From positions 9,573 through 73,572 of the forward strand of contig NZ_JARFXX010000011.1 in NCBI RefSeq assembly GCF_029218125.1: a stretch of 64,000 bases of DNA, in the 5' to 3' direction. A model generated the notes under the pieces. That model ran no database searches. It was not told where the DNA came from and was given only the letters and a program-made list of their open reading frames with translations. Origin of the DNA: Oscillibacter faecalis_A. GTDB lineage: Bacteria > Bacillota > Clostridia > Oscillospirales > Oscillospiraceae. Of this stretch, positions 1 through 7,722 are shown piece by piece (the first letter of the stretch is position 1; every line of letters begins with the position of its first letter). The position numbers were made by a program, and so were the translations under genes.

Positions 1-528
1 CTGGCCTTTGCCCTGATCTCTGAGATCCCCTTTAACTACCTGTACTACTCCTCCCCGGTGTTCCCCTTCCATCAGAACGTGATGTTCACCTTCTTCATCG
101 CCCTTCTGCTGATGCTGGGGCTGGAAAAGGTCCGGAGCAAGGGAACGGGGCTGTATATCCTCGCCGCCGTTTTGAGCCTGCCCGTGGGCTATTTTCTGGG
201 AACGGTCGGCATGGTGGACTACTACGGCAGCGGCGTGGTCACGGTGCTGATCTTCTACCTCTGCCGCCAGATCCCCTACGGCTGGCTCGGCGAGGTGGCG
301 GGACTGGCCTTCCTGAACTGCAAACTGCTGGGGGGCATGACCATCCCCCTGACGCTGGGGAGCTGGACCTTGGAATTCCCGGAGCAGGGCTTGGCGCTGC
401 TGGCCCTGATCCCCATTTGGCTGTATAACGGCAGACAGGGCGCTCACAATAAGGCCATCCAGTATGCCTGCTACGCTTTTTATCCCGCCCACATGCTGAT
501 CCTGGCATTGCTGCGGATGTATTTGTAA
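1..528 (+). CDS. TraX family membrane protein, 5' end outside window
   Basis: The reading frame is open from base 1, so the start lies upstream and only the last 175 residues are seen. The fragment is strongly hydrophobic with several predicted membrane segments. It begins with LAFALISEIPFNYLYY and ends with an aromatic/hydrophobic stretch (YACYAFYPAHMLILALL), a pattern typical of the TraX/acyltransferase-3-like family found in many gut Firmicutes. TraX was named for F-pilin N-acetylation, but the chromosomal homologues have no settled role. The gene ends 12 bases before the preferred ybaK start, so the two may be co-transcribed. Confidence 0.75.
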   Translation: MAFALISEIPFNYLYYSSPVFPFHQNVMFTFFIALLLMLGLEKVRSKGTGLYILAAVLSLPVGYFLGTVGMVDYYGSGVVTVLIFYLCRQIPYGWLGEVAGLAFLNCKLLGGMTIPLTLGSWTLEFPEQGLALLALIPIWLYNGRQGAHNKAIQYACYAFYPAHMLILALLRMYL

Positions 529-540
529 GAGGTGAGATCT

Positions 541-1026
541 GTGTCCAAACACAAGGAAGAAAAAACCAACGTCATGCGGACGCTGGAGCAGAAAAAAATC
601 GCCTACACGGCTCATGAGTACCCGGCGGACGGGCCGGTGGACGGTGTGTCCGTGGCGGGCTATCTGGGGCAGGACCCGGAGCAGGTATTCAAAACGCTGG
701 TAACAAAGGGTACCTCCGGGGCATACTATGTATTTGACATCCCGGTGGCGGAAAATCTGGATTTGAAAAAGGCGGCGAAGGCGGTGGGGGAAAAATCCAT
801 TGCTATGCTGCCGCAGAAGGAGCTGCTGCCACTGACGGGCTATGTCCACGGCGGGTGCTCCCCGGTGGGGATGAAAAAGCAGTTCCCTACGGTGTTCCAC
901 GAAACGGCGGAGCTATTCGATACTATCTGTGTGTCCGCAGGGAAGATCGGCGCGCAGGTAGAGGCGAACCCCGCCGACCTCGTGGCGCTGCTGGGGGCCA
1001 AAATGGCGGATGTCACCGTGAACTAA
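541..1026 (+). CDS. ybaK: YbaK/EbsC-type Cys-tRNA(Pro) deacylase
   Basis: The product, about 161 residues, matches the YbaK/EbsC family of trans-editing enzymes that hydrolyse mischarged Cys-tRNA(Pro) in the cytosol. Family-like features are the segment VFKTLVTKG with its conserved lysine, the KKAAKAVGEKSIAML region and the GYVHGGCSPVGMKK loop near the C-terminus. A GTG at 541 is preferred as start because GAGGTGAG sits at normal spacing upstream; an in-frame GTG at 532 overlaps that signal. Length is normal. The substrate within the family is inferred. Confidence 0.85.
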   Translation: MSKHKEEKTNVMRTLEQKKIAYTAHEYPADGPVDGVSVAGYLGQDPEQVFKTLVTKGTSGAYYVFDIPVAENLDLKKAAKAVGEKSIAMLPQKELLPLTGYVHGGCSPVGMKKQFPTVFHETAELFDTICVSAGKIGAQVEANPADLVALLGAKMADVTVN

Positions 1027-1073
1027 TGCATGATAAAGTTTGAAAAACTATGAGATTTATTTTAAAATCGCAG

Positions 1074-1102
1074 TTGACATTAAAAAATTATTCGAGTAAG
1101 CT
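1074..1102 (+). promoter_or_regulatory. Sigma-70 promoter for uvrA
   Basis: TTGACA at 1074-1079 and TAAGCT at 1097-1102 are separated by 17 bases, just upstream of uvrA. The -35 is consensus; the -10 keeps only the first two and last bases of TATAAT. Confidence 0.5.
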
Positions 1103-1108
1103 GTCACC

Positions 1109-1120
1109 GAAAACCGGTTT
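1109..1120. promoter_or_regulatory. Candidate LexA (SOS) box upstream of uvrA
   Basis: GAAAACCGGTTT matches the Gram-positive LexA operator GAAC-N4-GTTY with one mismatch and sits inside the palindrome AAAACCGGTTTT. It lies immediately downstream of the proposed -10, where a bound repressor would block initiation. uvrA is a classical SOS gene, which supports the call; LexA binding itself is inferred. Confidence 0.5.
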
Positions 1121-1152
1121 TACGATAGAAAGCAGGAGCAGTAAGCAACAGT

Positions 1153-3978
1153 ATGCAGGAAAATATCATTGTAAAGGGTGCCCGGGCCAATAATCTGAAG
1201 AATATTGACGTCACCATCCCCCGGGACAAGCTGGTGGTGATGACCGGTGTGTCCGGCAGCGGCAAATCCTCGCTGGCGTTTGACACCATTTATGCTGAGG
1301 GTCAGCGCCGGTACGTGGAGAGCCTTTCCTCCTACGCCAGGATGTTTTTGGGCCAGATGGACAAGCCGGACGTGGACTATATCGAGGGCCTGAGTCCCGC
1401 CATTTCCATCGACCAGAAAACCACCAGCAAAAACCCCCGGTCCACCGTGGGCACCGTGACGGAGATCTACGACTATCTCCGTCTGCTGTGGGCAAGAGCG
1501 GGTACGCCCCACTGCCCCAACTGCGGCAAGGAGATCAGGCAGCAGACCATCGACCAGATCATCGATCAGGTGCTGGCGCTGCCAGAGGGGACGCGGATTC
1601 AGGTCATGGCGCCGGTCATCCGGGGCAAGAAGGGCGAGCACGCCAAGGTGCTGGAGGACGCCAAGCGCTCCGGTTATGTCCGGGCGCGTATTGACGGGAA
1701 CCTCTATGAGCTGGACGAGGAGATCAAGCTGGAGAAAAACAAAAAGCACTCCATTGAGATCATCGTGGACCGGCTCATTATCCGCCCTGATATCTGCCAA
1801 CGGCTGACGGACAGCGTGGAGACCGCGGCGAAGCTCTCCGGAGGACTGGTGATCGTCAATCTGCTGCGGGAGGAGAAGGATCTGTCCTTTTCCCAGAACT
1901 ATGCCTGTGAGGACTGCGGCATCTCCATGGAGGAGTTGACGCCCCGGATGTTCTCATTCAACAATCCCTTTGGCGCCTGCCCCACCTGTACGGGCCTCGG
2001 CAGCCAGCTCAAGGCCGATCCGGCCCTCATTATTCAGGATGGAGACAAGTCCATTTTGGATGGGGCTATTTCTGCCAGCGGGTGGAATAACATCCGCGGG
2101 GATGGAATTTCCCGGATGTACTTTGACGCGCTGAGCAAAAAATACAAATTTTCCCTGACGGAGCCGTGGGACAGCCTCAGTGACGAGGCGAAGAACATCA
2201 TCCTCTACGGCACGAAGGGCGAGCTGCTGGAGCTGCACTATGACCAGCCGCGGGGCAAGGGCGTTTTGAAGCAGGCGTTTGAGGGTATCTGCAACAACAT
2301 TGAACGCCGCTATAAGGAAACGCAGTCCGACGCCAGCCGGAAGGAGCTGGAGGAGCTGATGAGCGAATGCCCCTGTCCCACCTGCCGTGGGCGGCGGCTG
2401 CGGAAGGAATCGCTGGCCGTGACCGTGGGGGATCAGAATATCTACGATTTCACAACGCTTTCCGTGACTGACGAGCTGAAGTGGGTGGATGAGCTGCATC
2501 TGACGGAGCAGCAGATGCTCATCGCCGACCGCATTTTGAAGGAAATTCGTTCCCGGCTGGGCTTTTTGAAGTCCGTGGGCCTGGGCTATCTGACGCTGGC
2601 CCGCAGTGCCGGGACCCTTTCCGGCGGCGAGAGCCAGCGAATCCGGCTGGCCACCCAGATCGGCAGCAGCCTGATGGGCGTGCTGTATATTTTAGACGAG
2701 CCGTCCATCGGGCTGCACCAGCGGGACAATGACAAGCTGCTGGCAACGCTGCAAAGGTTGCGGGACCTCGGCAACAGCCTCATTGTGGTGGAGCATGACG
2801 AGGACACCATGCGGGCCGCGGACTACCTCATCGACATCGGCCCCGGCGCCGGGGTCCACGGCGGTCAGGTGGTGGCAGCAGGCACTCCGGCGGAGGTGAT
2901 GGCTAACCCCGACAGTCTGACGGGGCAGTATCTGTCCGGAAAGAAGAAAATTGAGGTGCCTGCTGTCCGCCGTCCCGGAAACGGCAAGGTTTTGAAGGTC
3001 ATCGGCGCGGCGGAGAACAATCTGCGCCACATTGATGTGGAGTTCCCGCTGGGGACGTTCACCGTGGTCACCGGCGTGTCCGGCAGCGGTAAGTCCTCTC
3101 TGGTGAACGAGGTGCTGTTCAAGCGCTTGGGCGCGGAGCTGATGCGGATGAAGGTGCGCCCCGGCAAGTGCGACCGCATGGAGGGGCTGGAATATCTGGA
3201 CAAGGTGGTCAACATCGACCAGAGTCCCATTGGGCGGACGCCCCGCTCCAACCCGGCAACCTATACGGGACTGTTCAACGATATCCGGGACCTGTTCGCC
3301 TCCACCCAGGAGGCCAAGAGCCGGGGCTACGGACAGGGGCGCTTCAGCTTCAACGTCCGGGGCGGCCGGTGCGAAGCCTGCTCCGGTGACGGTCTATTGA
3401 AAATCGAGATGCACTTTCTGCCGGATATTTTTGTGCCCTGCGAGGTCTGTAAGGGCAGACGCTACAACCGGGAGACCTTAGAGGTCCGCTACAAGGGCAA
3501 AAACATTGCCGATGTGCTGGATATGACGGTAGACGAGGCGCTGGAATTTTTCTCCGCGCTGCCGAAGCTGAAAAAGCGGCTGCAAACCTTGCAGGATGTG
3601 GGCCTTGGCTATGTGAAGCTGGGGCAGCCCTCCACGGAGCTTTCCGGCGGTGAGGCCCAGCGGGTGAAGCTGGCCACGGAGCTTTCCAAGCAGGCCACCG
3701 GCAAGACCATTTATATTTTAGATGAGCCTACTACCGGCCTCCATTCCGACGATGTGCGGAAGCTGTTGGAAGTGCTGCAGCGTTTGGTGGACGCGGGGAA
3801 CACCGTGGTGGTTATCGAGCACAATCTGGACGTTATCAAGTGCGCCGACCATCTCATTGACCTCGGCCCCGAGGGTGGCGATGGCGGCGGCACCATTGTG
3901 TGCACCGGTACGCCGGAGGAGGTGGCGGTCTGCCCCGCCAGCTTCACGGGACAGTACCTGAAAAGAATGCTGAAATAA
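1153..3978 (+). CDS. uvrA: Excinuclease ABC subunit A (UvrA)
   Basis: This is a full-length 941-residue UvrA, the DNA-damage-sensing ATPase of nucleotide excision repair that loads UvrB. The first Walker A (GVSGSGKSS) is at residues 32-40 and the second at about 641. Zinc-binding CxxC pairs appear at HCPNC, CEDC, CPTC and CEAC. Both ABC signature motifs are present (LSGGESQR and LSGGEAQR), each followed by a Walker B ending in LDEPSIGL or LDEPTTGL. A promoter with a LexA-like box lies upstream and a strong terminator downstream, so it is probably monocistronic and DNA-damage inducible. Confidence 0.98.
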   Translation: MQENIIVKGARANNLKNIDVTIPRDKLVVMTGVSGSGKSSLAFDTIYAEGQRRYVESLSSYARMFLGQMDKPDVDYIEGLSPAISIDQKTTSKNPRSTVGTVTEIYDYLRLLWARAGTPHCPNCGKEIRQQTIDQIIDQVLALPEGTRIQVMAPVIRGKKGEHAKVLEDAKRSGYVRARIDGNLYELDEEIKLEKNKKHSIEIIVDRLIIRPDICQRLTDSVETAAKLSGGLVIVNLLREEKDLSFSQNYACEDCGISMEELTPRMFSFNNPFGACPTCTGLGSQLKADPALIIQDGDKSILDGAISASGWNNIRGDGISRMYFDALSKKYKFSLTEPWDSLSDEAKNIILYGTKGELLELHYDQPRGKGVLKQAFEGICNNIERRYKETQSDASRKELEELMSECPCPTCRGRRLRKESLAVTVGDQNIYDFTTLSVTDELKWVDELHLTEQQMLIADRILKEIRSRLGFLKSVGLGYLTLARSAGTLSGGESQRIRLATQIGSSLMGVLYILDEPSIGLHQRDNDKLLATLQRLRDLGNSLIVVEHDEDTMRAADYLIDIGPGAGVHGGQVVAAGTPAEVMANPDSLTGQYLSGKKKIEVPAVRRPGNGKVLKVIGAAENNLRHIDVEFPLGTFTVVTGVSGSGKSSLVNEVLFKRLGAELMRMKVRPGKCDRMEGLEYLDKVVNIDQSPIGRTPRSNPATYTGLFNDIRDLFASTQEAKSRGYGQGRFSFNVRGGRCEACSGDGLLKIEMHFLPDIFVPCEVCKGRRYNRETLEVRYKGKNIADVLDMTVDEALEFFSALPKLKKRLQTLQDVGLGYVKLGQPSTELSGGEAQRVKLATELSKQATGKTIYILDEPTTGLHSDDVRKLLEVLQRLVDAGNTVVVIEHNLDVIKCADHLIDLGPEGGDGGGTIVCTGTPEEVAVCPASFTGQYLKRMLK

Positions 3979-3992
3979 ATTACTCCTATGAT

Positions 3993-4031
3993 AAAAGCGT
4001 GAGGTATCTAAAAGATACCTCACGCTTTTTT
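3993..4031 (+). terminator. Intrinsic terminator of uvrA
   Basis: A perfect 17-bp stem (arms 3993-4009 and 4013-4029) with an AAA loop runs into a T-tract, 15 bases after the uvrA stop. Confidence 0.9.
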
Positions 4032-4068
4032 TGTGCCTTATAGAAACAACGGGACTGCTTGGCGTCCA

Positions 4069-4311
4069 TCACCGCAGCTCCTGATCCAAATTTTCAAATA
4101 AGGGAGAATGGAAAAATTCACTGATAGAAATATCCAATCCGTCACACAGCTTTTTGAGTGTGCTGATGGTGGTGCTGTGGTTTCGTCCGCTGACAATGTT
4201 GTTGACGGTAGATTGTGTGACACCGCTGAGATAGCACAAAGCGTTGACAGAAAGATTGCGTTCCTCACATAGCTCTATAATTCGCAGACGGACTGCTTCT
4301 CCGATACTCAT
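4069..4311 (-). CDS. Small XRE-family helix-turn-helix regulator
   Basis: The 80-residue protein is almost entirely one Cro/CI-type DNA-binding domain. The recognition region is NALCYLSGVTQSTVNNIVSG (about residues 24-43), followed by the family-typical STLKKLCDGLDISISEFF. There is no sensor domain. It is transcribed divergently from the 71-residue ORF at 4408, and the shared intergenic region carries a perfect 16-bp-arm inverted repeat that it may bind. It is most likely an autoregulating repressor; its targets beyond this locus are unknown. Confidence 0.85.
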   Translation of the reverse strand: MSIGEAVRLRIIELCEERNLSVNALCYLSGVTQSTVNNIVSGRNHSTTISTLKKLCDGLDISISEFFHSPLFENLDQELR

Positions 4312-4359
4312 GGTGTCACCTCTTTCAAGGAAAACTTATAAAAATTCCACCTTGAAAAC

Positions 4360-4396
4360 TTACCCCATTTGAGTTAATATAACTCAAATGGGGTAA
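4360..4396. promoter_or_regulatory. Perfect inverted repeat, probable XRE operator
   Basis: Arms 4360-4375 (TTACCCCATTTGAGTT) and 4381-4396 are perfect reverse complements around an AATAT centre. They lie between the divergent XRE gene and the 71-residue ORF, and the right arm abuts the ORF's ribosome-binding site (GGAGG from 4398). A second shorter pair (TTTCAAGG at 4323-4330, CCTTGAAA at 4350-4357) lies on the XRE side. No T-tract follows, so an operator fits better than a terminator. Confidence 0.6.
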
Positions 4397-4407
4397 GGAG
4401 GAATTTT

Positions 4408-4623
4408 ATGAGCGACAATTTGGACTACAAGGAAGCCTATCTGACCATGATGCGGGCATCGGAACGAGCTGTTCGGGGATTGGAGCTTTTACAGCAGGGA
4501 ACATCAAAAATCATGCTGGATATCATCAAGGCGCAGCAGGCGGCGGAGGAGTTGCTTTTGAATCAGCCGACTACCCGGCTTCGCAGAATGAGCAGGACGA
4601 GGACTGAAAGCAGCTTATTGTAA
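4408..4623 (+). CDS. Hypothetical 71-residue protein
   Basis: The family is not recognised. The ATG at 4408 has GGAGG about 5 bases upstream. The product is probably helical: the N-terminal half (KEAYLTMMRASERAVRGLELLQ) is amphipathic and the C-terminus is arginine- and serine-rich. It is divergent from the XRE regulator and shares a palindromic operator with it, so it is probably that regulator's target. An antitoxin-like or accessory role is possible, but nothing in the sequence decides it. Confidence 0.5.
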   Translation: MSDNLDYKEAYLTMMRASERAVRGLELLQQGTSKIMLDIIKAQQAAEELLLNQPTTRLRRMSRTRTESSLL

Positions 4624-4719
4624 AGCGGATTGGTCCCGATTTACTTGCATTTCTATGGATTCTATGATATTTTAATACTGCAACCATCAAAAATGCTCAA
4701 AGAAAGTTGAGGATCACCT

Positions 4720-5619
4720 ATGTCAAACATTACGAAAACCGCTATGATCACCATCTGCGGCCGGCCTAATGTGGGCAAGTCCAGCCTGACCAACGCCCTG
4801 GTGGGGGAGAAGGTAGCTATTGTCTCCAACAAGGCCCAGACCACCCGCAACCGCATTTACGGCATCGTCAACCGGGACGATACGCAGTTCATTCTGCTGG
4901 ATACGCCGGGTCTGCACAGGCCGAAGTCCGCGCTGGGCGACTACATGGTGAAGGTTGTCACCTCCAGCCTTGCGGATGTAGACTGCGCGCTGCTGCTGGT
5001 GGAGCCGATTCCCCATGTGGGCGGCCCGGAAAAAGCGCTGATTCAGCGGGTGAAGGAGGAAAAAATTCCCTGCATCCTCTGCATCAACAAAATCGATACC
5101 GTGGAGCCAGCGGAGCTGCTGCCGGTCATTGCCGCCTACAACGAGGAATGGGACGGCTTTGACGCCATCATCCCTATCTCCGCCCACAGCCGCAGCGGCT
5201 TGGACGATTTGATGCAGGAGCTTCAAAAATACGCGCAGGAGGGGCCGCAGCTATTTCCGGACGGTGAGAGCACCGACCAGCCGGAGCGGCAGGTCATGGG
5301 TGAGCTGCTGCGGGAGAAGCTGCTGCTGTGTCTGGATAAGGAAATTCCCCACGGCACGGCCATTGAGATCACTAAATTTTCCGAGCGGGATTCCGGCGTG
5401 GTGGATGTGGACGCCACCATTTACTGCGAAAAGGCCAGCCATAAGGGCATCATCATCGGCAAGCAGGGCGCCATGCTGAAGAAGATCAGCTCTCTGGCCC
5501 GGGCCGATATGGAAAAATTCATGGGGACCAAGGTCTTTCTTCAGACTTGGGTAAAGGTCAAGGAAAATTGGCGGGACAATGTGAATTACGTGAGGAGCCT
5601 CGGGTATCGGGACGAATAA
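4720..5619 (+). CDS. era: GTPase Era
   Basis: The 299-residue protein is a full-length Era, the essential GTPase that binds 16S rRNA near its 3' end during 30S maturation. The G1 motif GRPNVGKSS is at residues 14-22, G3 is DTPGL and G4 is NKID. The C-terminal KH domain carries HKGIIIGKQGAMLKKI, the RNA-binding GxxG region. The protein ends in the usual WVKVKENWRDN segment. No ybeY, dgk or recO neighbours, which often flank era in Firmicutes, are present here. Confidence 0.97.
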   Translation: MSNITKTAMITICGRPNVGKSSLTNALVGEKVAIVSNKAQTTRNRIYGIVNRDDTQFILLDTPGLHRPKSALGDYMVKVVTSSLADVDCALLLVEPIPHVGGPEKALIQRVKEEKIPCILCINKIDTVEPAELLPVIAAYNEEWDGFDAIIPISAHSRSGLDDLMQELQKYAQEGPQLFPDGESTDQPERQVMGELLREKLLLCLDKEIPHGTAIEITKFSERDSGVVDVDATIYCEKASHKGIIIGKQGAMLKKISSLARADMEKFMGTKVFLQTWVKVKENWRDNVNYVRSLGYRDE

Positions 5620-5791
5620 GGTAAGGGAAGGCCGATGTCAATTTTCCGCGAACGGCAGTGAGCCGCTGCCTTAGCGGCGTACAAGCGCTTTGCATGGCAA
5701 AGCCTTGGAGCTGGCGGGCTTTGCCTGACCGCTCAGGTAAAATCAAGGACTCCCATGAAATAAAATTTCATGGATACAAGGGGTGAATGCT

Positions 5792-5959
5792 ATGAAGAAC
5801 TATGTTTTCACTATTGTGATGAATATTGTCGCGGCGATTGCACTGTTTGGGGCCGGTTCGCAGAAAATGAATAATCTTACCACAAGTATTCCAGCTATTC
5901 TCTGTATCATTGCTGCGATTCTTGCCATTATCCAGATCAAAAGGGGAATGGACAAATGA
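5792..5959 (+). CDS. Small hydrophobic protein, 55 residues
   Basis: The frame runs from the ATG at 5792, with GGGGTG about 6 bases upstream, to a TGA at 5957. It encodes two predicted transmembrane segments (residues about 4-22 and 31-49) separated by a short polar loop (GSQKMNNLTTS) and ends in a basic tail (QIKRGMDK). The family is not recognised. It lies 16 bases before another small membrane-protein gene, so the two probably form a pair. Support is the ribosome-binding site and the membrane-like composition. Confidence 0.55.
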   Translation: MKNYVFTIVMNIVAAIALFGAGSQKMNNLTTSIPAILCIIAAILAIIQIKRGMDK

Positions 5960-5975
5960 GGGCAGGTGAGGGCGT

Positions 5976-6332
5976 ATGAAAAGGGAAAAGCTGGGAATTG
6001 CCATGGCCTGTTTGTGGCTGGCCATGCTCTCCTACGGGTCCTTTCCGTTGGAGCTGTCCGCCGCAGGGCTGGCAATTCCCTGCGTGGCCTTTGCGCTTCT
6101 TCTGTTGGCCGGATTTCACATGGAACGCTGGCCGGTATGGAAAGCGGCGCTGCTGAGTTGCCTTGGGAGCGGCATCGGTATGCTGGTCCGCTATTTTGCG
6201 GAGTACGGCGAGGCGTGGTGGAACGCAAATTTTACAGCCGAAAATGCGGTGCGGCATTTGCTGTGGATGACGGTCTGCGGCATAGCCATCTGTCAGATTT
6301 TTCACTATTTGGCAGCAAAAGAAAGCAAATAG
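5976..6332 (+). CDS. Hypothetical membrane protein, 118 residues
   Basis: The product has three to four predicted membrane helices: residues about 6-22, 30-47, 57-74 and 92-110, the last after a polar ENAVRHLLW segment. The ATG at 5976 follows GAGGGCG. An overlapping ORF in another frame (5966-6376) is richer in Arg/Cys and lacks membrane character, so it was left out. The family is not recognised. It is probably co-transcribed with the 55-residue ORF and ends at a bidirectional terminator shared with the convergent kinase gene. Confidence 0.6.
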   Translation: MKREKLGIAMACLWLAMLSYGSFPLELSAAGLAIPCVAFALLLLAGFHMERWPVWKAALLSCLGSGIGMLVRYFAEYGEAWWNANFTAENAVRHLLWMTVCGIAICQIFHYLAAKESK

Positions 6333-6333
6333 A

Positions 6334-6370
6334 AAAAACCGGAAAGGGAAATACCCTTTCCAGTTTTTCT
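6334..6370. terminator. Bidirectional terminator
   Basis: The stem GGAAAGGG/CCCTTTCC is extended by an A-rich left flank pairing with a T-rich right flank. It gives a T-tract on both strands and serves the membrane-protein gene and the convergent pyridoxal kinase gene. Confidence 0.75.
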
Positions 6371-7196
6371 ATTTGACCGTCAACTGCCGCAGCAGCGGCT
6401 CAAAGTCTACGCCTTCGGCTTCACCGGCGCCCTCAGCCACCGAACGGGCCACACAACTGCCGACAAAATCCACTGCCGTGCGGGCGGCTTGGAGCAGGGG
6501 CGCGCCGCGAGTCAGCGCACCGGTGAGCACGCTGGCAAACAGGTCGCCGGTGCCGGGGAAATCCTGCGGAACTCTGGCTGTTTGAACGGCCTCCACCTGA
6601 CGGGTGTCCCGGTCATAGCACAGGGCACCCACCTGCCCGGGCGCGGCGGCGTAGCCGGTGAGGACAACGGAGCGTTGTCCCTGAAGGCTCAGTGCCCGTA
6701 CCAACTCCGAGGCATCGGCGGTTTGGGATTCATGGTAGGGAATGTCCAGTAAAATAGCGGCCTCTGTGAGATTTGGCGTGATGACATCGGCCTGCGCCAC
6801 CAGCTCCCGAAGACCCTGGCGCAGCGCGGGCGTACAGGTTTTGTACGGTGTGCCGTGGTCGCCCATGACCGGGTCCATGACCAGCAGTGTGTCCGGTGCG
6901 TGAAAGCGGCGCAGAAAGTCCTCCACAAGATTGATTTGTGGGGCACTGCCGAGAAAGCCGGTATAGATGGCCTGAAAATGGAGCGAAAGCTGCGACCAGT
7001 GCGCCGAGATGCGGCGCATTTCGTCCGTGGTGTCTAAAAAGGTAAAGCCGGAGATGCCCGTGTGGGCGGAGAGCAGCGCCGTTGGCAGCGGGCAGCACTG
7101 GCAGCCCATGGCGGAGAGCACCGGCAGGGCAATGGTCAGCGAGCAGCGGCCAAAGCAGGACAGGTCATGAATGGCGGCAATACGGGGAGCAGGCAT
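6369..7196 (-). CDS. pdxY: Pyridoxal/pyridoxamine kinase
   Basis: The 275-residue ribokinase-fold enzyme should phosphorylate pyridoxal or pyridoxamine to the 5'-phosphate in the B6 salvage pathway. It starts with the family motif RIAAIHDLSCFGRCSLT and has the HTGISGF substrate loop, LLVMDPVMGDHG (residues about 104-115), DVITPNLTEAAILL and the catalytic PGTGDLFASVLTG block with its Asp base. Length is normal. It stands alone, convergent with the upstream membrane-protein gene. PdxK and PdxY cannot be separated from sequence alone. Confidence 0.9.
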   Translation of the reverse strand: MPAPRIAAIHDLSCFGRCSLTIALPVLSAMGCQCCPLPTALLSAHTGISGFTFLDTTDEMRRISAHWSQLSLHFQAIYTGFLGSAPQINLVEDFLRRFHAPDTLLVMDPVMGDHGTPYKTCTPALRQGLRELVAQADVITPNLTEAAILLDIPYHESQTADASELVRALSLQGQRSVVLTGYAAAPGQVGALCYDRDTRQVEAVQTARVPQDFPGTGDLFASVLTGALTRGAPLLQAARTAVDFVGSCVARSVAEGAGEAEGVDFEPLLRQLTVK

Positions 7197-7247
7197 GGCG
7201 ATTCCTCATTTCTGTTGGATATGACCATTGTAACGCGAAACTTCCTC

Positions 7248-7276
7248 TTGTTCAAGAGGGAGCGGTGTGCTATAAT
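7248..7276 (+). promoter_or_regulatory. Promoter of tRNA-Leu(TAG)
   Basis: TTGTTC (7248-7253) and a consensus TATAAT (7271-7276) are 17 bases apart, ending 18 bases before the tRNA. Confidence 0.75.
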
Positions 7277-7294
7277 ATTTTGGAAATTGAAAAT

Positions 7295-7379
7295 GCGGGT
7301 ATGGCGGAATTGGCAGACGCGCAGGATTTAGGTTCCTGTGAAGCAATTCGTGTGGGTTCGACCCCCACTACCCGTACCA
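7295..7379 (+). tRNA. tRNA-Leu (anticodon TAG)
   Basis: This is an 85-base class II tRNA with an encoded CCA. Acceptor arms GCGGGTA and TACCCGT pair, with a G-U at position 1. The anticodon stem CAGGA/TCCTG encloses TTTAGGT, giving TAG, and the T arm is GTGGG-TTCGACC-CCCAC. The long variable arm is as expected for leucine. Confidence 0.93.
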
Positions 7380-7380
7380 C

Positions 7381-7420
7381 GTCGGAGCAAGCTTTGTATC
7401 GCTTGCTCCGACTTATTTTA
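7381..7420 (+). terminator. Terminator after tRNA-Leu
   Basis: A 12-bp perfect stem GTCGGAGCAAGC/GCTTGCTCCGAC (7381-7392, 7401-7412) with an 8-base loop is followed by TTATTTTA. Confidence 0.8.
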
Positions 7421-7640
7421 TAAGTCAGAGCGCGCTCACACCGCTGCGCCTCCTTTTCACCCCGCAAACGCTTTGCCGGTTTGCGGGGCGAGGAGACGGG
7501 GGCCTTGGAATGTGGGCATCTTTTTATTGGTGCCCCTTCGATTTGCGGTCAAGGTATTCTGCGGTGAGCTTGCCATTTTGCACATAGACGAAAGTATTTC
7601 TTTAGCAAAAACAGAAAAATAAATAAAACTCGCAAAATCC
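7421..7640. other. Intergenic stretch with hairpins and a tRNA-end-like remnant
   Basis: No gene is supported here. It holds a GC-rich hairpin around 7464-7490 (CCGCAAACG...GCGGG). At 7516-7532 on the minus strand it reads GGCACCAATAAAAAGA, the same junction of tRNA CCA end plus terminator start that follows tRNA-Leu at 60.47 kb. It is probably repeat or deletion debris. Confidence 0.4.
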
Positions 7641-7669
7641 TGTAACAAATCACATCGCTCCTGCGTCTT
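7641..7669 (+). promoter_or_regulatory. Possible ECF-sigma-type promoter
   Basis: TGTAAC (7641-7646), a 17-base spacer and CGTCTT (7664-7669) resemble the AAC...CGTC pattern of Firmicute ECF promoters. It lies 54 bases before the start of a secreted-protein gene. This is similarity only; the cognate sigma factor is unknown, and the ECF gene at 11.8 kb is broken. Confidence 0.3.
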
Positions 7670-7722
7670 GAAAGTAGAGAGCCAGAACCCACCCATAAAA
7701 GAAAAAGAATAAGGAGGCATTT

